Source of the DNA: Syncephalis plumigaleata
Taxonomy: Eukaryota; Zoopagomycota; Zoopagomycetes; Zoopagales; Piptocephalidaceae
Assembly (NCBI GenBank): GCA_025201365.1
Contig: JAIXMF010000005.1
Coordinates: forward strand, 558,001 to 622,000
Reading direction: 5' to 3'
Length of the DNA: 64,000 bases
Position 1 is the first letter of the stretch; each line of letters opens with the position of its first letter. Position numbers and translations under genes: made by a program. Under the pieces are notes generated by a model that saw only the letters and a program-made list of their open reading frames with translations, did no database searches and had not been told where the DNA came from. This document shows positions 12,170 to 22,932 of this stretch, one piece after another.

Positions 12170-15100
12170 TTATTCCATGACATGGCCTAATGAACCTGTA
12201 ACAGATGGTTCATGAGTAGTGGTCGGTTTAGCGCCACGCACCACCATAATACTTGCTTGGCATCGAGATCTTAGTAGTTGCGCTGCCACATTACCAAGCG
12301 CCCTTCCAATCTTACCATTAACTGGGTTGGTATTGCCACGTTCCATGATGATGATATCGCGTCCTGTAAAGTGGGCACAACGAGAAATCAAATCGTCTAC
12401 AATGTCCTCGGACGGTACGAATATCTCACGTACAACAATGCGCGAATCGAGACGCCCTAATAGAAGACGCTCCTCTTTGTCGTCGTTATCCACCAAGTGA
12501 GCAGGGTATTTACCCTTTGTCTGGTCACTATTCGACTCTACCGCTAATCCTTGTACATTCTGCCAATCTAGCGCGATTCTCTGGCTAGAATCATTTGGCA
12601 CGGCTTCTGAATCGGATGGCATGACAGTTGAGCTAGACGGTACTTCCACACGTTCATCATCGCTGATATTAATGTGGAGTTGAGCCTTCGTCAAAGGTGT
12701 GGTATGTTCCGTAGTTTGTGAATGAACGGTTGATGGTAAATTGCCGCCTTTCGGCAAACTATCGACCAGGGTTTCCGATCGGTGTACCATACGATACCAG
12801 TAGACTTCAACGAATAAATGGTTCTCTACCATCATATCGGCTAGACTTAAGGCGAGTCGACCATCCGTTCCACCGGTGTAAAACACTGCAACATTACTTG
12901 TATTCTCCGTCATGTCTACCATAGATGAATGACCAAGATAAGGAGGTTGGAAATTGGGCGGTAGTGTTTCCGCGAACGTCACTGATCTTAAACTGTTAAT
13001 GGAGTGAACGGTGGAGGTGGGCAATGAATGAACCAATTGTTCTATACTGGAAACAGTAGATGATGCACTTTCTACATTTGAACGTTGATGATGTGGATTA
13101 AGAAATGAATGCTGCGTACGATATGATTGATGATGGTGATGATGATGATGATGATGATGATGTTGATGTTGATGTTGATTTAATAATGCAGTAGCTACAG
13201 CATGTGATGTCGTTGTTTTCGAATAAATCGAGGGTGGTGCCGATGATGTAATGGACCGTTCTATCGATGGTGGCGGCGACTCAGGCCTGGATGGTGGAGA
13301 GGACGGAGACTGTCCCGAATGTTGAAGCATTGCCTCATGCAACTCCATGGCAGTGAGTTGTTGCGACGAAGCAGGCTCACGCGCACTAGACAGTATACGT
13401 GGCATGCGCAAATTAACCTCCCGCTGCCCTAGGCCTCTATCAACGACTACAACGCAACCGGTGGGTACCTTAGCAAATGACCCCTCTACAAGTCGTAGTG
13501 TTTTCACATCACGTAATAGCGTATTAATGGTGTCGCTACGTGTGGCGCCGTCACTCGAGCTGCGCAATCGTCTTCGCGGTGTTTCCTCGTGCTTTGCCTC
13601 GACATCGACGCACGCCGACCATAGAATGATCGTGACGTCGACGTCGATACTGGTGGCGTGGTAAGCCACGGCAGATGCAAATTTCTGATCGGACGCAGCC
13701 ATAATGGCGCTTTTCGTACGTATTCCATTCAACTCGGCAAATGCTTGCAGTACACTAACGACGGATCAAGTCGCACGGTTAATTCCGCTTGCTGATACTT
13801 CATCAATGTCGAATTTCTTTGTCCTAACTCCAATAATCGAAGCATATGTATCATTGACTTACAAGTATTGTTATTGTTTTATTATTATTATTGTTGTTGT
13901 TGTTATGCTCAATGAAATGCGTTGTATTGTGTGTCATGTCATTGATATCATGACTATTGATCGTCGACGACATAAACTGATGTAGCGACTGCTGAGTACT
14001 GTTAGATTGCATATGCTTAGCAAAGAATGGATGTGTGGAAAAGTCGGGTAATGTCTGTCCCGTTGGATTAACGTGCGATGGCGGTGACGCTACCGGTGAC
14101 AATCTATTCGAGCGAACAAGTTTATCGAGGGTCACCGGCTTGAGCATACGAAGAATGTGCATGGCCGCGGATACTTGACGCATTTTTGTTATACATAAAA
14201 GTACATTGACGGAGGTGCGGGATTTCCCATATGTGGTATATTAATGGATGGCGCTCTGGTGACCGGACGTGAGCGTAACATATGCTGACGCTGGTAATCC
14301 GACGGATATAACCATTGCGCCATCGGTGCCGTTATAATGATGGTGATGAGCGACATGACCATTAGGATGGCGAACACTTTACGATCGATAACACCGGATG
14401 TCAGTGCGGCGTTCAATCCCACCAGTACCACTAGACTAAATATAACAATGATACAACGATTAATCTATCTATATAGTATACTATGTGGTATAGATAGTGC
14501 TGGCTTACCCTTTGCAATTCATTAGAAAGCCCACGGTCAGCGATTCGCGCCATTGCATTCCCAATAGACGAGCGGATCCTGCACAGCAGATTACTTTTCC
14601 GAAAAGACTAACCACCACTAAGAGTATTACTAATCCCCAGGATTTCGCATCATTAAGCAGTTGCAAGTTCATGTTGAGTCCTGTTAACGCAAAATACTGC
14701 AATTGAAATTGGTGTTAGCTTGTCTAATCATCATAATGGGTACACTCATTAGGTCTATTTACCAGTGGTAAGAATATAATAAGCACTAGATCCTCGATAC
14801 GTTCGGCAAGTCTTACGGCCAGCCCGCCCTGATGTGGAATAACGATCCCCACAATAAGACCGCCTAGCATGGGGTGAAAGCCAAACATATGCACTATAAA
14901 CCCGCTAATTAACGTGGCCATAATCACCACCGTGACTACTAATTGCGACGGGCCAGTATCCGGATTGTAGTAGCGTGGTAGGAATTTAGTAATAAACAAA
15001 GGTCGAAAAACGAATGTCAAAATTAATATATAGGCCGTCACCAGTAATAGCGCGTAGAAACTATACTGAATAGCGTAGGAATTCGCGAATGCCGTAAAGA

Positions 15101-15797
15101 ACACCATTAGTGCACGCGCCCATGTATCGATGACGGCCGCAGCACCGATAACAATTGGTCCCAATGGTGTTTTAAGCAGGCCGAGTTCCGACATAATCCT
15201 CGCGAGTAATGGGAGAGCGGTGATCGACATGAATATGCCGCAGAAGAACAGGAAGACACCGAAATTGTTACTACGCGTTTCCGCATCCAGCTGCGAGACT
15301 AGTAGGAACGACATTACAGCACCAAGACTAAAGGGAATGACAAGCCCCACCGTGCTAATAACAATGGTCTTTTTGGCATTTCGCACCATTTTAGTGAAAT
15401 TCATACCAAGTCCCACCATGGTTAGAAAGAAGATCAATCCAATGCTGGCGGCGACATTCAACAATGGTAGCGATTCTCGCGGGAAGAACGTATCGGTAAA
15501 GCGGGGAATATGACCAAGTGCCGTAGGACCCAGTAGAATACCACCTACAATTTCCGCTACTGCGCGCGGTTGACGCAATAGCTTGGCCGGATACTGTAGC
15601 AGTCGAGTAATACCGATAATAAGACATACCTAATATCAGGGTAGACTAGGGTTAGCGTAAGAATGACCTAGCACAACTGTGGCGGTGTATACCTGTAGTA
15701 TAAATAATGCTAGCATGTTATCCTTGCTGAAAACAATGGGGCTCTCGCCCTTTAGTACATTGCCATAACCGGTGCTCACTCTTTTGTTGTCGGACAT
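12170..15797 (-). CDS. KHA1: Kha1-type K+(Na+)/H+ antiporter (CPA2) with long cytosolic tail; three frame slips
   Basis: Membrane cation/proton exchanger, about 1142 residues. Exons are 15693-15797, 14763-15629, 14509-14696 and 12170-14435, with introns of 62-73 bases. The start MSDNKRVSTGYGNVLKGESP leads into the transporter domain. AEIVGGILLGPTALG and GFHPMLGGLIVGIVIPHQGG are typical of the Kha1/KefC-like family, which balances K+ and pH in Golgi and endosomal compartments in yeast. The C-terminal half resembles the nucleotide-binding Usp-like region of Kha1 (VLLCITKMRQVSAAMHIL, LLELGQRNSTLM, FAELNGIRTKSAI), expanded by Ser/Pro/His-rich inserts including a His run near 13150. In the fourth exon the frame slips by one missing base near 14200, 13860 and 13750. 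The membrane domain is uninterrupted. Family call firm; ion selectivity and location inferred from homologues. Confidence 0.85.
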
Positions 15798-16291
15798 GGA
15801 CTCTAGCTGACCAATATCAAAGTGTATCCACGGAGTTGTCGCTCTCTCTCTCTCTCTTGTCTAACTTGTATGAAGAATGCGTGAAATCACAAAGGAAGAA
15901 TGAAAAGAACAACTACTAATGATACTGTTGCCACTATCAATTACTGATTAGCACAGAATACTACTAGAAACGAATAGAGTTGACGAAGAAGAAATAGATA
16001 CGAGGGAGCGATAACGGAAAGCAATGTCAAATGGTTTATCCTATTGCGGTGCACGTGGATTGTGCAGATATAGTCAAGTAAAGGCAGTAATGATCGACTA
16101 TTATCAAGAAATGCACGGTCATACATGTTAAATAGTTATTACTACTACTAAGCATTGTGTATATTTACATGTAGATATATTCTGTTTTGTTTTTGTATTA
16201 ATACTAGTTTATTGTCGCGTAAAATGAAAGTGAAAAATGAAAGAAATAATCGTATCTCGGATAATATCGAACATGATAATGTGATGATTGT
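15798..16291. other. Intergenic region upstream of the antiporter
   Basis: About 490 bases between the start of the antiporter and the stop of the next minus-strand gene. It holds a short TC tract near 15841-15857, probably in the antiporter's 5' leader, and no gene. Confidence 0.6.
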
Positions 16292-17573
16292 TCATACTCT
16301 GCCAGCAGTTCCACCACCTCTACCTACATTACTGCTAGTGCCGCCGCCACTGCCACCACCACTACTTGCATCGGATTTACCTCCAAAGAAGGTGGTACCC
16401 GATATGACGGAATCTTGTGCGTTCATGGTAAGGTTTCGTGTCTTATCACCCCGCATGATAGACGTGAATGGCGTGTCGATATTGTTGGCTGCAGTACGAA
16501 CGGCGCGTGCCGTTTCTTCCTGCACCATACCACCGGCACCACTACTCAGCGTTTCTCCTAGCATTGTCTTGGCTACATCGCCCAGTTTGGCCACGGCAGG
16601 ACTCGCGGAAAGTGCGCCGACAACCTTGCCACCAACGAATCCGTTCATAAGACCGCCGGCAATGTTGGGCAACAATCCAATGGTGGTGTCCTTGACGCGT
16701 TCGAGTCGCGAGCGTGTATCGGCCGTCTTGTTGCGTAGACCGACACCGAACACGTGACGATTGATCGCCGTTTGAGTACGGTTCCAAACGACGGAACCGG
16801 CCGCGTTAGCCAACATGAACGCCGGTGTACTCACACCGCCCAGTGCGGTGATGACACCGAATCCTACGAGGCCGGCGGCAGCACCACCCACCAGAGCTGG
16901 GCTAATGTCTTGATCAGCTTCTTCTTGTCGAGCTTGGTATCACCTTGCTTGAGAATGTTGACGCTACTTGTGGCGTTAATGAGCTTTGTATTGTTCGTAC
17001 TCGCATTGTCCATCGCCGTGAGTGATGTCACCTTCAATCCAGCGCTTGCAGCACTATTACTCATTTCAGCCCTGGCTTCAGATGCGGTGGTTCTCACTCC
17101 GCCTACACGAAGTGCTTGTCCAACTGTACTACCGGTAAAGCCGCTTAGTAAACTGATACCGAGATGCTTTGCCGCATGCTTCAGCTCATTCTTGGCAATC
17201 TCGGATATGTTTGACTTTTTCTTATTGCCATTCAGGTCGTCTTCCGTGAGTAGCTTTACTTCTTTAGCTGGGACACTGAAGTTTGCGTGCTATTCGAGTC
17301 AGTCGACAACGCTAAGGGGATCATGGTTGAATTGACAGGTGAGGATGGACTGATGACGGTGACATCATTGACATTATTATTATTATTATTGGAAGTGGAG
17401 GTGGAGGAATTGGGAGGCACGGGAAGAGCAATGGACGGTGGAACAAAAAGGATAGTCACCATCAAGATGACAAATAAACTAAAAACATAATACAAAAAAC
17501 TAATGTGTCGCAAAGTTAGACCATGATATCGATGGCCATGCTTCTTAGGTGGAAAGTCACCGACGACACTCAT
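16292..17573 (-). CDS. Predicted secreted or membrane-anchored Gly/Ala-rich protein; two frame slips
   Basis: No recognised family. About 427 residues in one exon. The N-terminus has a signal-like segment (YYVFSLFVILMVTILFVPPS) followed by LPVPPN and a Ser/Thr/Asn-rich stretch. A Lys-rich helix (KNELKHAAKHLG) comes next, then two glycine-zipper-like hydrophobic stretches (ALVGGAAAGLVGFGVITALG and IAGGLMNGFVGGKVVGAL), and the C-terminus is Gly/Ser-rich. The frame shifts near 17270 and near 16900, each consistent with one missing base, but composition continues smoothly. The hydrophobic Gly/Ala core after a xPxPP-like mature N-terminus is shared with the plus-strand genes at 19.4 and 21.0 kb, so I treat the three as a possible family. 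Function unknown. Gly-zipper helices often self-associate in membranes, which is only a structural hint. Confidence 0.6.
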
Positions 17574-19365
17574 AAAATATAGTGGATAATACGTAATACT
17601 GCTTGTGGGAGGGTGGGTGGGGGAAGATAAAGCAAGTGTGTTTGTTTCCGTAAGGTATAGCGTTTACGTCACGATATATGTAGAGAGATATATATTGGTG
17701 ACAATTGATGCGATAGGTATATAGGATAATGTCAATAGTTCGAGATCAACTGTTGCATACACTGATATGGAGGTAAATAAATAGATAAATGGATAAAAGA
17801 AGAAGTGGAGAAGATATATCGTAAATAAAAACGTTTCTTAACTGGCGTAGGTTGTAGAACTGATGGCGACAATGTTGACGATAATGTTGATGGATATTGA
17901 TGAGATTGAGATCAGTAAGCGCGATGTCAAGCGTGTCACTTGTTTTTATCTGAGCAACGAGTTTCACGCACTCACATGACCTATGTCAAGACGATCGAAT
18001 TTAGGAAAGATAAGCACGTTTAGGATACTTGATTAGGAAATAGCAATTAATGTGTTCATTATTTGCCATGTGATGCCACAAATGTTACACATAGACAGGT
18101 TTACATTGGTAATGAGCGAGGAAAGATGGGTGAGGAGAGGAGAGTGTAACAACTTCGCGTTCTTCTGAAAGCATGTCATAGATATGATTACTTTGCATGT
18201 ATCCGTGTCACCAGTATATAGTCATGATGATGTTAGAATAGTGTTGATAATGGTGTCGCATTATGGAGCCATATGGATTAAAGTGGCGGAGATGCTAATT
18301 AAGCTCAGCTAGCGCATCCAATGATCGATGCTATTTTGATGTTTTTTTTACAAGAAAAAGTTGCAAAATAGAAATGCACTACGGAAACATACATATTCTG
18401 GGCAGTCACCATTTGCTACAACTGGAATCTAGCAGAGCACACACACACACACACACACATACACATACACACGATGATTCGAACTCTTTAAAACATGATA
18501 CAACGATGTCGCTAAAATCTATTTACCCGATTAGTATCACGAAATTTCATAGGGAAACTACGTGATCGTTCGTAGGTCGGAATTGCAATTCACTGATTGT
18601 AATGCCACCATTGCCATATACATTACATGTGGTGTACTTGTATCGCTATTGTTACGATTAGTAATGAGTGCAAGTAATGTTGAACACATAAGGCTTGATC
18701 AAAGTTCTAAAGCATGCCGATTACAATGCTAAATGCTAAATAGTTAGTTAGAGAGATAGGGATGGATGAGTGAGGGATTGATTGATTTGATTTGAAATCT
18801 ACTGACTGGTTTGTCTCATGTATTAGTATGATGATAATAATGATGATGATGATGATGATGAGCCAAGGCCACATGTTACTAATGTTTTACTTGTAGTCTC
18901 GTTGCTTATAGCAAGTATACGGCACAAGTACAATCACACCTGCCATACACTTCCTATACTATTGCTTTATCATGACTAATTTTGTCATTAACGTTAGTTA
19001 TAATGACCACGTGTATAGAGTGCGAATAATAAGTACTGTGCATGATCAAATGTCAATGTTGTAAAAATATTTTCCTTGTTTTATTTTATAATAGGTATGC
19101 TTGCATGCATTGCTAATGCTGAAATGATATAGCAACAATGACGGTATATAATTGTTTGTCCATGAGCGCCATCTTCATTTAGTGTCGTTCCTTTTTCCTT
19201 ACTTTAAAATTGGCTTTTCGTTCGCATTCCTCTTATATTACTACGCTTCTAATCGTTCATCTCAGTGCTATCAAATAAACAAGAAAAAACCCAGTAGTTA
19301 TTAGGAAGTTTACTAACATATGATACATATCTAATCCTTATTACTAAAGGAGAAAAAAAGTAAAC
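17574..19365. other. Divergent intergenic region between two secreted-protein genes
   Basis: About 1.8 kb separates the minus-strand secreted gene from the plus-strand one. It contains AC and GAT microsatellites and otherwise AT-rich non-coding sequence. No open frame of convincing composition is present. It presumably carries both promoters. Confidence 0.6.
18439..18458. repeat. (AC)10 microsatellite
   Basis: Ten AC units followed by ATACAC variants, in the intergenic region between the two divergent secreted-protein genes. Confidence 0.95.
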
Positions 19366-20115
19366 ATGAACGCGACATTTAAACTACGACTATTAGCAGC
19401 CTACTTGTTGTTCTCTTTGACCATTTCTACAGCAGTTGATGCGATTCCTATGCCACCATCATCATTACCACCAGCACGTATACCACCGTCAAACACAGTT
19501 GCAACAACTTCAAATCGGTTGCCAGTCAAATCACCACCTCTGAACAACAATCCCGTACTGTTGAGTTTGCATGGAGATGAAACAAAAACGAGTGACACAG
19601 ATGATATAGATGAAGAAGAGGAAGAGGAGGAGGAAGAAAAACATGAAACCAGGACACGTCCAAGGACGAGTAACCGTGTAGCTAAAAACATGGCCCCCGG
19701 TCTTACAGAGAAATTAGCCACCCCTGTGGCCAATACCATGTTTATAACTGCCACTAGCGTTGGTGTAAACTCAGGAGTGAGGAGTTTGGCCGAGAAAGCT
19801 GCTCTCTCGAGTACCTCGCTAGCGGGCAAGACGCTCATACCGGTACTTACCGGGGCAATAACCACTGCCGCTACCATACTCATTAAAGATGGCGGGCAGA
19901 ACCTTGTAGACATGTACAAAAGGTACAAGAAGAAAAAGAAGAAAGCCAAAAAACCCATTGGCATGAATAGCCGCGAACAATCGAATACTACGCCTATCGA
20001 GCAAGAAGTGGAAGTGGAGCATAACGCGGTGGACAACGATAAACCTGTTATTGATAAAAAAGGAGGAGGAAACGTGTGGATAAAACAAGCTGATTTATTG
20101 ATTACTACGAAATAA
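19366..20115 (+). CDS. Predicted secreted protein with acidic run and hydrophobic Gly/Ala-rich core
   Basis: No recognised family. 249 residues, a single intact frame. A signal peptide (MNATFKLRLLAAYLLFSLTI) is followed by a predicted mature start near IPMPPSSLPP. Then come a Pro/Ser/Asn-rich stretch, an acidic run (EEEEEEEEEK) and a Lys/Arg patch. The hydrophobic Ala/Thr/Gly-rich part (LIPVLTGAITTAATILI) comes next, then a strongly basic run (KRYKKKKKKAKKP) and a polar C-terminus. The alternation of acidic, hydrophobic and basic blocks suggests a membrane-active or matrix-binding protein, but no function can be assigned. It shares the signal peptide plus (I/A/L)P(M/V)P layout with the genes at 16.3 and 21.0 kb. 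The antisense strand carries a long frame of similar length, but its composition mirrors this gene and it is taken as a shadow. Confidence 0.65.
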   Translation: MNATFKLRLLAAYLLFSLTISTAVDAIPMPPSSLPPARIPPSNTVATTSNRLPVKSPPLNNNPVLLSLHGDETKTSDTDDIDEEEEEEEEEKHETRTRPRTSNRVAKNMAPGLTEKLATPVANTMFITATSVGVNSGVRSLAEKAALSSTSLAGKTLIPVLTGAITTAATILIKDGGQNLVDMYKRYKKKKKKAKKPIGMNSREQSNTTPIEQEVEVEHNAVDNDKPVIDKKGGGNVWIKQADLLITTK

Positions 20116-21033
20116 AAACTAATATTATTACTTGTATGCTTACAATGATACACTCCTAATGTACAATATGCAGTATATGTTATTGTTCTACTAGAATCGA
20201 ATTATGTAAAGAAGAGGAACAGCCGCAATGCTATTTCCGCGTAACTTGTTTACACTTTGTAATCCAACGATACGTACATTTATCGAGCGATGCTACTGCC
20301 CATTTGCCATCAATCGTGCTTATCAGTTAAAGGCCTCATTATCGTTGTTGACCATTTACTGCCGAGGCAGATCCACTAAGGAAATTAGAGAAAAGCAGAA
20401 GAATATGAAACCAAAACGAGTTGACGTATATTAATGTTTCTATTTTTGATCTATAATAAAGACAAGCGGGAGAAAAGTGGCGCATTAACCAGTTAGCAAT
20501 AGCACGTTTTTTCCGTTAAGGTGCTGTACATTTCTACTAATTGCTCCACTTCAAACGCTATGGACCTTTTAAACTACGTGAATTGGACAGTCGTTCCAAA
20601 GCACGTGCCTATGTAACAGTCCTATCACATATCGAAATAAGGCAGTTTGTGTACCATTGTGCGGGGCAACTTCTTCCATGATGACGGCTCGGCGACTACT
20701 TTGCCGATGATAGAACATACAACCAGAGGAGGAGGAGGAGGAGGAGGAGAGGGGAAGCAAGTGTAGCAAGAGGAGATACCACTATATATACGTGCCAATT
20801 CATTGCTAATCCATGTCAATTATCCTCATCACTATCAATTTACGAATTCCACTTGGAATTATTATCATCGGTTTACAAAGCCTATTTTTTCCTACCGTTT
20901 TAACGTTAGTCTTTCCTTTTTACGCACAATCAATCGCCGAAGCCGGTCTTCTATATTACGCTGCTCTGCGAATATCAATAATAGCAATAACCAACGTCAT
21001 TACAAGTACAATCTACTAGTCAAGCTAATCAGT
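20116..21033. other. Intergenic region between two secreted-protein genes
   Basis: About 920 bases. A 68-codon frame at 20228-20434 (+) has ordinary composition but no recognisable domain, no clear promoter and no partner exon, so I do not call it a gene. A GGA repeat at about 20726-20750 produces Pro runs on the minus strand. An AATAAA lies near 20453-20458. Confidence 0.5.
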
Positions 21034-21624
21034 ATGTTCTTGTTCACTCGCTCGCAATTGTTGTCCCTTGCTGTTGTCGTCGCATTGGCCGCTTCAGCCT
21101 TCGTGGAGGCAGCACCAATGCCTCGCCCCGAGACACAACAATCAACGTCGACCGACGCCAAAGATACGCCAACGGGTAAATCCGCAACTGAATCCATCGA
21201 TAATGGCAAGGTAATACCAGCTGGTCAGAACATTCTTACCGGCAAGAATTCTGCATCGGAAGAAGAGCATAAGAATGGCATGCAACGCTTTGGCGAAAAG
21301 ATCAAGAAAGGATTCGCCGACATGCCAAAGAAGCTCGTACCTACCGCGACAGGTTCTTTAGCAGGTACTGGCGCTGGTCTCGCAGCAACCGCTGCCTTGG
21401 CCCCGCTAGCTATTGCACTTGGCCCTGCCGCTCCAATTGCCATTCCACTTGCCGTCGGTGCAACTGGCGCCGTCAGCGGTCTACTCGCCAGAGAAGGTAC
21501 TACTATGGTAATGGATACTATCGATGAGAAGAAGAAGGAAGAGCAAGATAAGAAGGAGGAAGGCAGCAAGAAGGAAGAAGGCAAGAAGGAAGAAGACAAG
21601 AAGGAGGAGCAAGACAAGAAATAA
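21034..21624 (+). CDS. Predicted secreted protein with Ala/Gly-rich hydrophobic core and Lys/Glu tail
   Basis: No recognised family. 196 residues, intact single exon. The start at 21034 is chosen because it opens a textbook signal peptide (MFLFTRSQLLSLAVVVALAA, cleavage near FVEA/APMP). An in-frame upstream extension to 20803 is AT-rich and unlike coding sequence. The mature protein has a Thr/Ser-rich stretch, then a basic amphipathic helix (RFGEKIKKGFADMPKKL). A long Ala/Gly/Pro hydrophobic region with glycine-zipper spacing follows (LAGTGAGLAATAALAPLAIA, then AVGATGAVSGLLA). The tail is made of KKEE-type repeats, strongly charged and probably helical. The layout matches the genes at 16.3 and 19.4 kb. 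Function unknown. Confidence 0.7.
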   Translation: MFLFTRSQLLSLAVVVALAASAFVEAAPMPRPETQQSTSTDAKDTPTGKSATESIDNGKVIPAGQNILTGKNSASEEEHKNGMQRFGEKIKKGFADMPKKLVPTATGSLAGTGAGLAATAALAPLAIALGPAAPIAIPLAVGATGAVSGLLAREGTTMVMDTIDEKKKEEQDKKEEGSKKEEGKKEEDKKEEQDKK

Positions 21625-21716
21625 GCAATGAAGAATAATCAAAGAGCACATTACTAGTCAAATAGTATGTATATCATAGTTCATTATTCATTTCTTTTCT
21701 ACTTAATTTATGACAT

Positions 21717-21722
21717 AATAAA
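21717..21722 (+). terminator. Candidate polyadenylation signal
   Basis: AATAAA about 93 bases beyond the stop of the secreted-protein gene ending at 21624, in AT-rich sequence. Placement fits, but no transcript evidence is available. Confidence 0.4.
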
Positions 21723-21814
21723 AATAGCTAATTAACATCATCATCATCATCATCTATTACAAATGACATAATTTATTCGGATAGCTTTTAGATATATGTA
21801 TATTTGGGTTTACG

Positions 21815-22795
21815 TTAAGAAACCTTATCCAGCGGTCTGTTAAATCCGCCTCGTCGATTCATATATTGTCGATAGGTTCTTGGCTTTCTTACATCCGCGC
21901 CACTTACATCACTACCCGGTACATGTATGCCCTAATAATAACAATATACGTTGTTGATACATTTTAGCAATACTGTTATCTACATGCTGTATACATATAT
22001 ATATATATACTAATATCCTCCATATTCTACATTACCTTGGTTGTAGTGAAACCGCTAAAACCCATCAGTGCCATCATTGCACTTTCATCGTCGCCATCTT
22101 GCACGTTTGACAATGTCATGTTCTCATCTACGATAGCTCCTTCCTCCTCTTCACCGTCTATTGTATTGCATGTAATTTACTATACTGCTCTATCGATCAA
22201 TGAATAATAAATAAATATCGATTACTTACCACGACGTGCACCTTGATTTGCCCTAGATACATACATACACACACACATATTATTAGCAGCTTAATCATTT
22301 ATACAGCTAAACAATACCTTTTAGATGGTGAACGAGGTCGAGAATGTGATCTGGAACTACGTCTTCGATCTAACGAATAGCATAGCAATTTATTAGTCAT
22401 TAAGAAGTAGATAATGCTACGCTACGCTAACTACTATTCATCTACCTTTTCTGTCTACATCCCGTCTATGATAGTCGCGTCGATCACGTTCATCTCGACT
22501 ATGATACTCTACTTATTCCTATTATTAGTAGTTATTCTATAGTAGGTAATTACCAGAACATATTACCTCCTCGTCGTTCGATAGATCTCGAACGCGAACG
22601 ATATCTGCCCTGATAGCGATCTGGTGTACGAGAACGACGTCGATAACTAGGTGAACGTGAGCGTGAACGTCCCCTACCACCCAACCGTCTGTCGTGTCTA
22701 GACGCGGATGGTGGGGAACGACTGCGCTCGTGGCGATCTCGGCTTCTACTTCGACTGTAGCGACGTCGATAATGATGACGATTGTTGTCGGACAT
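21815..22795 (-). CDS. SNRNP27: U4/U6.U5 tri-snRNP 27 kDa protein (SNRNP27)
   Basis: Nuclear spliceosomal protein of 201 residues in six exons: 22567-22795, 22446-22508, 22318-22369, 22230-22252 (23 bases), 22036-22157 and 21815-21931. All joins are GT-AG and keep the frame. The N-terminal half is an SR-type domain (YSRSRSRDRHERSRSPP and many RS pairs). The diagnostic C-terminus is MMALMGFSGFTTTKG, then RKPRTYRQYMNRRGGFNRPL, matching the conserved end of animal SNRNP27 (MGFASFDSTKGKKV, YRQYMNRKGGFNRPLD). In other organisms this protein sits near the 5' splice site of U6 during activation and influences 5' splice-site choice. It ends with the usual conserved block, so the gene looks complete. 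The 3' part of the UGT-like gene lies about 140 bases upstream on the same strand. Confidence 0.92.
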
Positions 22796-22932
22796 GACAA
22801 AACAAAAAGAAAACAATAATGGTTGCTTATCGCTCTGCCACCAATTCTGGGTTTAGTGTGCACAATTCAAGTTCCACATCAAAATTACAATTTCTAGGTT
22901 TGTAATAAATTCGTAATGATATCACGTTTTAT

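Noticed and set aside
18400-18490. A tRNA-like B-box (GAGTTCGAATCATC on the minus strand, near 18475)
   Set aside because: The surrounding sequence is an AC microsatellite with no acceptor stem, A-box or anticodon arm. No tRNA was found anywhere by eye.
19401-20153. A 250-codon frame antisense to the secreted protein at 19.4 kb
   Set aside because: It mirrors the real gene's codons (poly-Ser opposite poly-Glu, poly-Phe opposite poly-Lys) and lacks a credible domain. Taken as a shadow.
20228-20434. A 68-codon plus-strand frame between two secreted-protein genes
   Set aside because: No signal peptide, domain or promoter evidence, and short enough to occur by chance.
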